64,000 nt of DNA, from NCBI GenBank assembly GCA_007922195.1, contig ML681998.1, forward strand, positions 13,872,921 to 13,936,920. Reading direction: 5' to 3'. The notes under the pieces were generated by a model. The model had not been told where the DNA came from. It saw only the letters and a list, made by a program, of their open reading frames with translations, and searched no databases. Positions 45,555 through 56,792 of the stretch are shown here, one piece after another (within the stretch, counting starts at the first letter, position 1; each line of letters opens with the position of its first letter). Both the position numbers and the translations under genes were made by a program. The stretch is from Podocnemis expansa (taxonomy: Eukaryota > Chordata > Testudines > Podocnemididae).

Positions 45555-46585
45555 CGGCTAGCGAGCAGTTGTGCTCCTCCCCGGTGAGGGAGATACTATG
45601 TGGCAGCAGGAAACCATCCACACGGGCCACATATACCGCTAAGCGTCACAGGTTTGTGCAGTGGGCTGCGGTCAACGCAGAGGATCCAACTACGATCTCG
45701 ATTCAGCGCATACTGGAGTATTTATGGCACCTGAAATCGAGTGGGCTGTCATTGTTATCTCTTAGGTCCACCTAGCGGCAATTGCGGCTTTTCGTCGGGC
45801 CTCTGAGCAGGACTCACTTTTCTCCCTCCCCATAGTGAAAAGGTTCCTAAAAGGCCTCTCTAAGCTATGTCCAGCAGTGAAACCGCCAATGGTCCAGTGG
45901 CACCTAAACGTGGTCCTGTCTCAACTCACCAGACCCCCCTTCGAGCCATTGGCGACGTGTTCGCTATTACACCTTTCATAGAAGGTCACGTTCCTAGTGG
46001 CAATCACGTCAGCCGGAAGGGTGTCGGAGCTGCGTGCCCTGGTGGCGGAGCCACCATACACTCTGGTTTTTTTAAGGACAGGGTGCAGTTACGCCCACAC
46101 CCATCCTTTAGGCCCAAGGTGGTGTCACAATTCCATTTGAACCAGGACATTTGCCTGCCCGTCTTTCATCCTAAGCCCCATGTGTCGGAGGAGGATAGGT
46201 CCCTCCATACCCTGGACGTGCTTAGGGCGTTGGCCTATTACATTGAAAGGACGAAGCCCTTTCGCAAGACCCCCAGCTCTTTGTGGCAGTGGCGAACTCC
46301 AAGAGAGGCCAGCCAGTGTCTACGCAAAGGATGGCTTCCTGGATTGCGGCTTGCATTAAGGAGTGTTACAAGCTGGGAGGCAGGCACCTGCCATGAGTGA
46401 CGGCCCATTCGACGAGGGCCCAGGCTGCTTCAACGGCATTCCTAGTGGGAGTCCCGATCGCGGACATATGCAAGGCAGTGACGTGGTCCTCTCCGCACAC
46501 CTTCGCGCAGCATTATGCCATCACCCAGCAAGCGCAGCAGGATGCGGCAGTGGGAAGGGCGGTGCTGCAATCTGTCTGTCTGTGA
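45440..46585 (+). pseudogene. DIRS-like tyrosine recombinase (ORF3), frameshifted
   Basis: The N-terminal arm starts in frame 45440-45775 (REILCGSRKPSTRATYTAKR, then ILEYLWHLKSSGLSLLSLR). A one-base frameshift near 45765 moves the match to another frame, VHLAAIAAFRRASEQDS. The catalytic domain is recognisable: LVAITSAGRVSELRAL carries the first arginine, TAHSTRAQAASTAFLVGVP (46397 onward) the H-x-x-R pair, and TWSSPHTFAQHY the terminal tyrosine. These are the R, H-x-x-R and Y residues of the tyrosine recombinase family. At least two stops and further frameshifts lie between about 45960 and 46380. The end at 46585 falls just before the internal complementary region. Confidence 0.88.
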
Positions 46586-46616
46586 TGTCTCCCACCTCCG
46601 AGGTAAGGCTAGATAC

Positions 46617-46715
46617 TCACCTACAAGGGAATGGACAGGAGCAGCACTCGAAGAAGAAGAGGAGGTTACTTACCGGTAACCGGTGTTCTTCAAGAGGTGT
46701 GCTCTTGGCCATTCC
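46617..46715 (+). repeat. Internal complementary region of the DIRS-like element
   Basis: 46617-46667 is the reverse of the outer left repeat (CCTACAAGGGAATGGACAGG, then CAGCACTCGAAGAAG). 46665-46715 is the reverse of the outer right repeat (GTAACCGGTGTTCTTCAAGA, then GGTGTGCTC). They share GTT at 46665-46667, the joint expected of a circle junction. In DIRS replication this segment is thought to be the template that rejoins the ends. Confidence 0.88.
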
Positions 46716-46748
46716 AATCCCTCCCACCTCCCCTCAGACATTCAGGGT

Positions 46749-46948
46749 AGAAGGAACTGAGGAGGGACGGGTCGGCTGGAGACTATATAGGGAGTGGCGG
46801 CGGCGCCACTCCAGGGGGCGCTACAACCGACCCTACGGGTACTCTAGGGGAAAAGAATTCTGGCGTGCCGTGCACGGGGCGTGCAGACACCTACAAGGGA
46901 ATGGCCAGGAGCACACCTCTTGAAGAACACCGGTTACTGGTAAGCAAC
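46749..46948 (-). repeat. Right inverted terminal repeat of the DIRS-like element
   Basis: Reverse complement of the left repeat, slightly longer (200 bases). It ends ACCGGTTACTGGTAAGCAAC at 46948. The last about 40 bases are not in the left repeat but are copied in the internal complementary region, as expected for the split repeats of DIRS. Confidence 0.88.
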
Positions 46949-47084
46949 ACGGCACACTTGAATGAGACAAACAATTCCATGGCACACCCATTTTTTTCAG
47001 CCAAATTGATTTCTCATAGACATCAAATTCACTTACATTTACTATGGTTCTATTCTTATTAGAGAGGTTTGTAATACAGTGTTT
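46949..47084. other. Short intronic flank of the DIRS-like element
   Basis: AT-rich, nothing recognised. It separates the DIRS-like element from a CR1 fragment. Confidence 0.5.
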
Positions 47085-47141
47085 GAATCATAGGGTTGGA
47101 AGGGACCGCACGAGGTCATCTAGTCCAACCCCCTGCCAAAA
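47085..47141 (-). repeat. CR1 LINE 3' end, truncated by an assembly gap
   Basis: GAATCATAGGGTTGGAAGGG, then ACCGCACGAGGTCATCTAGT and CCAACCCCCTGCC form the well-known terminal region of CR1, written on the opposite strand. The remainder lies in the gap. Just after the gap, ACCTACACCATCCCTGA (47548-47564) may continue the CR1 sequence. Confidence 0.82.
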
Positions 47142-47541
47142 NNNNNNNNNNNNNNNNNNNNNNNNNNNNNNNNNNNNNNNNNNNNNNNNNNNNNNNNNNN
47201 NNNNNNNNNNNNNNNNNNNNNNNNNNNNNNNNNNNNNNNNNNNNNNNNNNNNNNNNNNNNNNNNNNNNNNNNNNNNNNNNNNNNNNNNNNNNNNNNNNNN
47301 NNNNNNNNNNNNNNNNNNNNNNNNNNNNNNNNNNNNNNNNNNNNNNNNNNNNNNNNNNNNNNNNNNNNNNNNNNNNNNNNNNNNNNNNNNNNNNNNNNNN
47401 NNNNNNNNNNNNNNNNNNNNNNNNNNNNNNNNNNNNNNNNNNNNNNNNNNNNNNNNNNNNNNNNNNNNNNNNNNNNNNNNNNNNNNNNNNNNNNNNNNNN
47501 NNNNNNNNNNNNNNNNNNNNNNNNNNNNNNNNNNNNNNNNN
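47142..47541. other. Assembly gap, exactly 400 N
   Basis: Same length as the first gap (23833-24232), so likely an assigned size. It follows a CR1 end. Confidence 0.98.
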
Positions 47542-47564
47542 TAAGGGACCTACACCATCCCTGA

Positions 47565-50500
47565 TCCTCTTCTTGTTATTGATATACTGTCAAAACTTTG
47601 TTGAATTGTCCTTGTATAATGTTTTGAGTATGACAAATCAGCAAATACAGATAGAAATCCTTTGACCACCTTGCTTCTCCTACTTTTGAAATTCTGTCAT
47701 CCAGTTAAGGAGCAGAAACACTGTTATGGGATACACCACACCACAAATAATACATGGGGCTGATGAAACAAACAGCTGAATGAACAAATCATAGGCTTCA
47801 AACTGTTCTTATAAACTATTTAATGAATACTTGTGAATGATATACATTCAAGATTGCCTTTAAGTGATCAGGTTATGTTTATGAACAGGAAAAAAAGCCA
47901 TGATTTGCAATAAATAAATGTTCTCTGTTATGAAGTATTTTTAGCGATGAATTTTATGTGATTGACAAGAAGACACGAATCCTTGATATGGATATTTGTT
48001 TGTAAAATATAGTTGTGCTTCTAAAATTATAAAATGCAGCTTCTTCTAAACAGCCACTGAAATAACCTCATAAACTGCCTATTCATATTATTCATGAGTG
48101 CATATATCAGAAATCTTACTGTGTGATTAACATAATTTTTATATTTAATAGGTAAAAGTTTCCCATGCTTAGTCTTTCATGAGACTTCAGATTTTGCACT
48201 TCATTGAAGTGAATGGGCTTTGGAGGTGGGGGACAAAGAAAACTCCACTTTTTATTTCTGTTTTTACGCTGGAAATGTGTTCTGCAGCATTTTGGTTTCC
48301 TGATACTAAACTGCATGTGTGTCTGTGTGTAACTGTCTGACTGGAACACTTTCCTTCACTTAAATTTTCTGAGCAGTAGCCTAAGGCCAGATGCCTCTGA
48401 CCCCCAAGTCACGTAGAGAGGATATATGGTTTTTCTGTCTTTCCACCTCCACAACTATATTATGTCAGTCCAACTTGCCTAACAGAGTTCTTTCTTCTGC
48501 TTATCTGTGCCTATTAATTTTACCGTGGTTTGGAATCTTTTTTCTTCCCTTTAAACGTATGTCTAGACAGCAGTCATAAGATGTGGTTGCAGGTCATGGA
48601 GACACACTAGAGCTATCTTTAGTTTAATCTGCAGCAGAGTCTTGGTGATTGCTTGTGGTGCTAGACCACTGCGAAGCACCTGCTACTGTAGCTTCTCTGC
48701 TCCAGGACCCAAACTAGCCAGATTTGAACATGCTGCCTTAAAAAGATGATGATCACATTTTATATTCTACTGCAAATCTCTACCTCTGATCTTCAGAAAA
48801 CATTTTCCTCAGTACCTTGGATGCAAAAGTGCCTGGCAGGAACATTTTTTTGATTTGGACTGTCTTTTCCTGCCCTCCCTTAACAAAGGAAAATAAATAT
48901 AAAAAAAAAGAAGAGGAGGAGGAGGATTGATACCAGTCTTTCCTCTCCTTCAACTGATGATGAAGGTTCTAAAGGTCTCCAAATTTAAAAAGAAGAAAGA
49001 ACAAAGATTTTTTTTGTGAGGTTCTTCCAATAATCTTTTTAAAGGATTATGAAAAGCCAAAAAACCAATAGAGAGAATGGGTTCCCCATTCAACAGCACT
49101 GCATCTTTCCTTTGGAGGGTAGAAAACTTTCTGACTCTGAGCCTTAGAGTATGTTGTATAGGTACACGGATTATTTTCTTCTGACTCACCAAGACCATGT
49201 TATTAGCACACTGGGCATTTAGCCTGAGGCAAAGAAACCAAAAGAAAAGAAAGATAATATGGAAATTGAGTCTGACAGCAAAACTAGAAAGCATTTCCCC
49301 CCAAGTTCAAATGGGAACTTTTCATATTTATATATATTCATTGCCTTGTGCAGCCACAGTCACTGAGATAAAATGACCAGATGAGGCCAGAAGACTCTGT
49401 AGGAAAATCCAGAAGCTCTGCTCAGTACAGAAAAGCAGATTGACCCCGCTGCACACACACACTTAAGATCAATGGGGGGAGAGTCTGGAGACTTCCTGCT
49501 TAGAGGTGTGTTTCTCTAAATGAAAAATATTTTTTTTCTATCCCTATAGTTTCTGCACGCTCTAAATGCTTTGCAGGGGTTGCTCATAATGCACAAATGA
49601 TCCTGTTACATAACTGTATTCTTTATCACTGAAAATGAAGACTTGGATCCATCTTGCAGAGATGATCTGCTCTTGTACCTCTTGCTTCAGCTAAGTATTG
49701 CCTTTCTGGTTTGTTTCCAAGCCATGTGGCCCAAACTCAGGGCTCAAGTGACATCTGAGGCTTAGGCTGTGGAAGTGGCAGTTCCTAAGATGAACAGTTA
49801 TTGACTTCACCTGACACTTCCTCCTATTGAAGAAATTCTGTACCTTGGAAGAAGAAAATTTCAGGTTCTTTCTATATATTTTTTTAATATTCCCAAAAGA
49901 GACTGTAGTTTTCATGATGTCCTAGTTCTCAAAACTGATTCACAATGGAACCTGCCATCTGTCAGAGAATTTTCTGTCTTCTGTTGATGCCAAAGAGGCC
50001 ACTACCATATTCACAAGACATTCCTGAGAAAACTCTCCTTGCTATCATTTTTATTGTAAAACCTTTCTATACCACCCTGTCTTCTCTTCTGCCCTTATAC
50101 TACTAACTGCAGGGAGACAAACTCCTTGGAGGAACTATGCTGTCATGGAGAGAGCTCTGGATTTCTTTTTGTTAGAATGTCAAACTTTTTAGGCCATTCT
50201 ACAGGGCTTGGGAGAGAAAGTACCTGCCTCTCAACCCCCCAAGAGAATACTCAATAGGAAACTTCAGTACTGTTATGAAACTAGGTCCCTTCTTTCAGTG
50301 AAAGGGAGAATGTTCTGGTTGTTCAGACTGGCAATTGAATATTTATTTGCTTCGTTGTGCCTTCCATCCTTCTTCACTGCTCAGAATATGTTGTTTTAAA
50401 GCAAGTTAATGGAATACTGTAATAGGTTTTAAACAAAAGTCTTATATCTAAAGAGAACTTTTTTATTTACAGTAGATTTCAAGGTTAGGATTTTGAAAGT

Positions 50501-50985
50501 GGCAGTAGAAGAGAAAAAAATCTTGACTGTTTTGAGATTCAGTCATTTTATCTAAAGTAAACTTAGTGGGATATACAAGTTTCTCTGCCTATTACCATTG
50601 AGTAGTTTATCTCTTTATTGTAGAACAAGCTTGTCAAATAAGGGTAACATACAGTGCTACATAATTATATCATTCTGAGCAAATATTGAAGATCACTTAA
50701 GCATTTGTTTCTTTGTATTTTACATGAATTACCTAAGTAAATGTGTACAGTAGTCTAATAATTGAGTTAGTGCTCTTAACAAGGATTTGTTGAAGTGTGC
50801 TCTCTGAGGCACAATTAATAACATGCACGCCTATAGTACATTTTTAATTAAAATATATGTCACTCTTGTATACTGAAAATTCTTTACCTTAACACAGAGA
50901 ATTTTTCAGGGATTTTTTTCTTGTTAAATAGAACAAAAATGAGTTTAATGTTCTATAAAATTGAAGTATATGAATGTGCGGTGCA
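47565..50985. other. Intronic sequence, nothing recognised
   Basis: About 3.4 kb without a recognisable repeat or coding signal. Short open frames here show no family match. Confidence 0.4.
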
Positions 50986-50999
50986 TTTACAAAACAAAG

Positions 51000-51772
51000 A
51001 TGTTTGTAATTGGTGACAAGTTCCAGAAACATAGCCATGTTGGTTGTTTTCAGTAAAACAGATAAGGAGTCTTGTGGCACTTTATTCTTTTGTGCAGTGA
51101 CAGTCCAGTTTAGCCAATATATAAGGCAGAGGGGCATTGTTAGCACATGATGGCATATATCATGTGTTATCTACCAGTCTAGATACCAATGTGATATATG
51201 TCGTCATGTGCCAACATTGCCCCACGACCATATACATTGGTCAGACTGGACGGTCTGTGAACAAAAAAATAAATGGACACAAATCGAACGTCAAGAATGG
51301 TACCATTCAAGAGCCAGTAGGGGAGTACTTCAGCTCTCCTGGACGTTCTGTAAAAGACATGACAGTTATAGTACTTCAAGGGGGGAAAAAACAACGAAAT
51401 TTAAAACCAGACTTCAGTGTGAAACTGAAAAGCTGATTCATTTGAAAGCTTGACACCATCAGATTAGGTCTGAATAGGAATATGAAAATGACTAACTCAT
51501 TACAAAAGATAATTTTTCCTTTCTTTTGATATTCTCACTTTCTCATCTATTATTTGACATTGTCAGAATCCAAACAACTTGTTTGGTTTGCTGAAAAATT
51601 CTGAACTGACTTTGTTACTTACCCTTCCCTGTATGTGTGTGTATCGATAAACCTAACATATTACAGTTTCCATTTCATGCATCTGATGAAGTGGGATTAT
51701 ACACATGAAAGCTCATGTGATAAATAAATTTGCTAGTCTTTAGGAGTGCGTCAGGACTCTTGTTTGCATCTT
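51000..51772. mobile_element. Fold-back Penelope-like element with 14-bp target duplication
   Basis: A minus-strand PLE piece (about 51021-51176: the tail GGAGTCTTGTGGCACTTTAT followed by the start of the GIY-YIG region in reverse) abuts a plus-strand PLE piece (51177-51760). The latter has GIY-YIG motifs NVIYVVMCQHCPTTIYIGQT and SVNKKINGHKSNVKNG and the usual 3' tail CATCTGATGAAGTGGGATTA. The exact direct repeat TTTACAAAACAAAG flanks the unit (50986-50999 and 51773-51786). The plus copy has a frameshift near 51390 and no RT. Confidence 0.85.
51137..51436 (+). pseudogene. PLE GIY-YIG endonuclease fragment
   Basis: A 99-codon + frame contains IYIGQTGRSVNKKINGHKSN. The Y-I-G and the following R of the GIY-YIG active region are present. 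The glutamate that would complete the active site lies in the less certain later part (QEPVGEYFSSPG). It starts at the fold-back junction, so the protein is N-terminally truncated and has no reverse transcriptase. Confidence 0.78.
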
Positions 51773-51786
51773 TTTACAAAACAAAG

Positions 51787-54700
51787 CAGTCTACATGGAT
51801 GAGATTCTTGCTGGTTTTGCTTAGTTGCTGTTTTTGTTTAGTGAGATGTCAGATATTAATGTAAGCATGAAGGGCCATTTATTAATGGAACTAGATCTTA
51901 GGTTTCCAGCCTATATCCCCACGCACTTGTTCTTGTTCTAGTTGCTCATAGGCACATACAGTTTATGCAATCTGATCTTGCTTCCATTGAAATCAACAAA
52001 TATTCTGCCCTGAGTAGAATCAGTATTAAACTCATAAATAGGAAGGCATAAAAGACCACTGAATCATCTAGTCTTCAGTATATTTTGCACATTCGTTCTA
52101 TTATTCCCTCTAATGCCTGTACTTCCCCTTAATAAACATCTGAAGTGATGTCTTGGACACTAGGTAGTAGCCTGTTCTACTGCATAGTTTTGACTCTTAA
52201 ATTATTTTAATATCCAGCCTAAACCTTTTCCTTCAGTGTTAGATACTGTTCTTCTGCCGTCACCTGAGACTGAGGAAAGACGTGTGAGACCCACTAGATA
52301 AGAACCAGCAGTTTACAATTGTTATCTGTTAGGCTTTTTAGACTGCACTCATGTGACAGTCAACTCTTCTGCTTTCTAAACTATTAATATATCTCCTTTG
52401 GGCTCTGCCCACACTGCAGCATCAGTCAAACCATAGTTTGTGCATTTGTGCTCTAGACCTTCTCCAGGGGAGCTTGCAGTGACTGCTGTTCTGATTATTG
52501 TTCGGTGTGGATGGGGGAAAGAAAAGGGAAAACCCCATTAAGCTTCCACTCGAGGAAGAACCTTCCACCAAACCAACCATCTTTCCTTTCATTTATCCTC
52601 TACTCACTTTTTGTATTGTTCTGAATGGAGGGGTGTGACTGTCTTAGTGAAGTGTAACCCCCTTTTCCTACCTATTTCTTTAGGGGCACCAAGCTAATCT
52701 GCTTTCCTTTCAGCTCTTCAAAAGCAGTATGTCCACCCTTTTTTTCAGACAGGCTCCCCTCAATACTCTGCACCCCATAAAAGGAGGTTCAGTTGTCAAA
52801 TATCCCTCCTGTTAGTGCCTGTATGCTTTACTCTAGGAAACCTTGACCAAACCACTTGTCCCTTCCCCCCCCCCATTGACTGGTGTTACCCATAACCTAA
52901 TGCAGATCTGCAGGTGGGAACATGGGAATGGGGCCTTGTGTGTAAGCTATGTGCTCTGTATCCTTTGGAGCTTTTATAAGATAGTTGTCCCCATCCATGG
53001 TGGTGAATGATGTTAAATGAAAATGATACTGAGGACCCTGTGCTATATTTAAACTTGCTTACGTTTAGTTTTCTCATGCATAGTTATTAACCCAATGTTG
53101 TTAGCTTTCTCAAGCTCTCTGGTATCCAGTTATTGAAGATGTCATGCAGCTGGCATGTTTATCTTTCCTCGAGGTGTTTGATTAAACATTTGTCACACAG
53201 GTTCTTTAATCTCCTGTGGATCACTGAAGATATAAATAAGGATCCTACATTAGGCCTGGGAAAACCAAGAGTTTAAATAAACAAAAAAAGTATAGAAAAA
53301 AGCCTCACAGCTGTTGGGCCCTTACGTTTGTCAGCAACATTCCCTTCAGAGCTGAGTTCCCTAGGACTGGCAGGGATGTAAGCTTAGGAGGAAGGTGACT
53401 GGTTGTTCACGCAAGGAGCCTGAGGAGCTGAAACAGGTGCATTACTTAACTGACTCCTTTAAGGCACTATCACTGCTGAAAGATCATCCTAATGGTCATC
53501 AGTCTCAGAAAGCATCATAGGTAGTATGGCTGATGTGCACTTCCATTTTATATTGAAGACTGAAATAGGCTGTGCAGATTTTTCTTCCTCTGTGGTACAA
53601 CAATCCATGCAGTTAGAGTATTGACTCCATTTGATATGGTTCCCATTTGGCAGCCCTGCCACTGATAATTGCTCTCTGCTCCTTATTTGTCAAACCATAT
53701 CTAATCTGTGCTGTGGCTTTTAAAAAAATCTGTCTGGTTATGATATAATTCTTTTTGTTTATGTGGCACTAAGGAAAATGCTTTAGAGAAATATAAATAT
53801 GTATTCACTGCATTGCCTGGGTCTCGTAAGTCAGTTACGTCAAAGCTATTACATTTGTTTGGCAGAGGCTAACTTTAATTAACACATACTGTTGAATACA
53901 TATGTGCTTCCAAAGTTTTAATCATAATGGAATCCATGTGGTAGAAGAACTGATACCCTACTCTTTATGCAATGAGACATTTGCCTCCTTTAGGCCTATG
54001 AGATCTGGCCCCAAGTATCTCAAACAATTAGATTTTCCAAATATTTTCACAGATACCGCATCAATTAAATGCTAGTTCAGAATAATCCTGAAAGGGTTAT
54101 GTAACAAACTGTACAATGGGAGTAATCTTTTCCTGATAACAGGAAATGTTACCTTTGCACATGGTAGTACAAAAGTCTTATTGTTTATTTTAGCAACCAG
54201 TAATCTGCTGCAGTTAAAGTGCACTGTGGGGAAATGCCACATGTTTGGGAACTAGGAAGCAACTATAAACATGTTAACATCTTCAATAGGATTGCATAAG
54301 TTTATAAATGGAAGCCAAAATTGTCCTTCAACTAGCATTTATTAGGAGTTCTACATGTGTAAGAAAAGAATCCATATTTCTCGCCTACAGCTGTTAGGTA
54401 GTGCTAATGGGAATAAAAAGTTAAAAAAAAAAAGGAAAAAAACCCCACACCACTTATTTTTGTGGTTTGAAGTCAGTAGATAAAACTCAATGTGTACATA
54501 CAAAGCAGATCTACTAATTGAGACCGGTCAAACTATTGAAAAGTATTTTGTTAGTTTTTGAAATGTCGTGTTACACATTTCTTCATATTTTTATTTGTAT
54601 TATCTTCAGTTATGATAATTTTCAGTTTTGTGATAATCTCATTGTGTCACTAAGCTGGCAAATCAGACCTGACAAAAACAATGTAAACACAAACCCCAAA

Positions 54701-55028
54701 TTCAATAAATACAGAAATATTAACAAAAATGAAAAAGATACTTTTGTAGCCCATAGAAAAATGACTGCTGAACACCCACACATGCGCACACACACAGATA
54801 ACTAGCAAGCAAAACTTATACATTAGAATTTGTCAAATGTTCTAAAAATGAAATATTTTTCAATTTTTAATTTGAATATCTTTTAGTTATGTTTTTTTAA
54901 AGGACATTTCTCAGTGAAAAATGCTTTTTATGTGAATAGCTGGCTATCTCTATTGTCACATAACATGACATTTTGGTCATTCTAGCCAGGCTGTGTTTCT
55001 GGGGTTGGGGTTTTGGTACAGTGTAGGC
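51787..55028. other. Intronic sequence, with a probable CR1-like remnant
   Basis: At about 52030-52280 the phrases AATCATCTAGTCTTCAG and ATATCCAGCCTAAACC resemble a decayed CR1 LINE. Other parts (52300-55000) are AT-rich with no recognised family. An A-rich tract lies at 54420-54450. Confidence 0.4.
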
Positions 55029-55730
55029 CAGAGATTGGCAACCTTTGGGTGGGAGGTTCCCCACTCTTTTTCCCCCTGCCCCTCTTGTGCAGCTGGATGG
55101 GCCCAGTGCCCTGGTCAGAGCATTCTGCAGGGAGAGAGGCATGGTTTGAGGGCCATTTCCTGCTCTTTACCTCCACTGGCCCCACTGCAGCATGGTGTAT
55201 TGGTGTGAGGGGCACTGGCCCTCCTCTGAGGAGCTGCCCTCCATTAACATCCCTGGTGGCTGCCCCACTCCCATGTGAACCCAGGAGCCAGTGTAAAGTG
55301 GGGGCGAGAGGAGGGGGAGGAAGGGCCTGCTGCATGGCCCCAGGATCAGTGGCTCTTTCTTTGCTCTTGACCTGTGCTGGGCCCTTCTAGGGAGCTGTGG
55401 GGACCTTGGGTCTGCAGGGTCTAGGCAGCTTTCTCCACCTGCTTGTGCTGGCCAGGCTAGAGCACTACTGGGCCGATGTAAGAGAGGGGATGGCTCCCAG
55501 GAGAATGGGTGGCTGCTGACATCTGCCATACAGTGCTGCTTGGGGCCAAGAGTGCAGTGGCGCTGGCCAACAGAGCACTGCTGTGCCCTGGCCCCAGCCC
55601 ACGTGGGAGAGGCGCGGGGCCAGTTGTAGGGAGAGACTGGTATGCAAGCATGACCTTGCTTGGGGCTGGGAGCAGCCTGGTGTGCCATTCAAAATCAAGG
55701 TGGCATGTGCACCACAAGTAGCTGATGCTG
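55029..55730. mobile_element. hAT-like element, GC-rich
   Basis: The left end CAGAGATTGGCAACCTTTGG matches the familiar hAT-type start. The right end has GTGTGCCATTCAAAATCAAG, then ACCACAAGTAGCTGATGCTG, a decayed copy of the matching inverse end. The flanks GTGTAGGC (55021-55028) and ATATAGGC (55731-55738) agree at 6 of 8, with two transitions. The interior is GC-rich and non-coding; the overlapping frames are by-products. Confidence 0.6.
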
Positions 55731-56792
55731 ATATAGGCTGTTCTCCCTAGGAGACACATGGCTGGTGAGCACTAGCTCCCTTTTTACAAAGGATCCTGTG
55801 TTATGTGGTTAGCCTTGCCTCTAGGAGGAACTAAGGTTGGCTGCCTGAGCTGGAGCAGTCTCCCAGAGACCCTACAGGCAGGAAGTTGGTGCTTCTTGCT
55901 TCTCATGCATTTCACACTTTGGATTTTGCTGCTTAATTTGTTGAAATTCTGTTATTTTGACGGATGCACCCCGTTCATGCCCGGTAATAGGTTAGGCCTT
56001 TTCTGGGTCATCACTGATGTGTGTTTTCTGTGCTTTCCATCCATCACAATGTCCTGAATCAGTAATGGGGAACTGCAGATACTAAAAGGGGATGTTCCTG
56101 TCATTGAGAATGGATGATGTACTTGCTATGGGATGGGCAACAAACGTGCAATTCATTTTCCTTGAGATTTTTTTAAATGAACTCACATAATGATCATGAC
56201 TCTTTGTTTAAAGTTCCAGAGCAGCTATTTTATCATTAATTTCTGTGAGACTGCCCTACTGAATGAGGGAGGGATCCTGCAGAAAAAACAGTAGGTAATC
56301 GTCTCATTAGACTATCACAATGTGTACGCACAAGGGGGCCGACTTGAGGTAGTTCAGACAATTTAATTGTAGCATTTTTTTTTAACTTCTAAGGGCTTGA
56401 TTTTGCAATCTGAATATTTTCAGTGTAGTTATTGTGTGTGTATAATGGCTGAAATAAATTCTTGTAAACATTCTAATGCTCATGTCATCAGTTTTCCTTC
56501 TACAATGATAGTGGAGTTTTTATAAAGATACATTAACCCTTCTATCTAGGGGAAGGTATTGTAAGACCTTGACTTGAGATGCATTTTCTGTTGCAGAATC
56601 TGATCCAAGTGACACAGTGATTTCTTTGAAGCTTATTTCTTGAGCATTTTATGTTAACTGTTGCGGATAAGGATTAGTAATCAAGAAACAGAGTAATGGC
56701 TCTGGAAGATCAAATACTCCATTACGAAGTGTCAGAACTGACTTCTGCAAAGAGCACTGCAGCAGTGCATCTGTTCTTCCCCATCCTTTAAT
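55731..56792. other. Intronic sequence, nothing recognised
   Basis: No repeat family or coding signal was seen. Confidence 0.4.

Larger units (their letters stand above)
41056..46948 (+). mobile_element. DIRS-like tyrosine-recombinase retrotransposon, nearly complete
   Basis: A 5.9-kb GC-rich element lies in AT-rich intron. It has inverted terminal repeats (41056-41242 and 46749-46948) and an internal complementary region (46617-46715) built from the reverse of the left end followed by the reverse of the right end. The coding order is gag-like, RT, RNase H, methyltransferase-like, tyrosine recombinase, with no integrase or protease. This is the DIRS architecture. No target duplication is present, as expected. 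Damage is modest: one stop in gag, one at the RT-RNase H junction and several lesions in the recombinase. It is younger than the copy at 8097-15552. Confidence 0.93.

Noticed and set aside
47044..47665. Long frames passing through the second gap
   Set aside because: Artefact of N bases. The left part is CR1 sequence.
54897..55759. Several frames of 100-170 codons in both strands
   Set aside because: They lie in a GC-rich hAT-like element and share no recognisable protein features.
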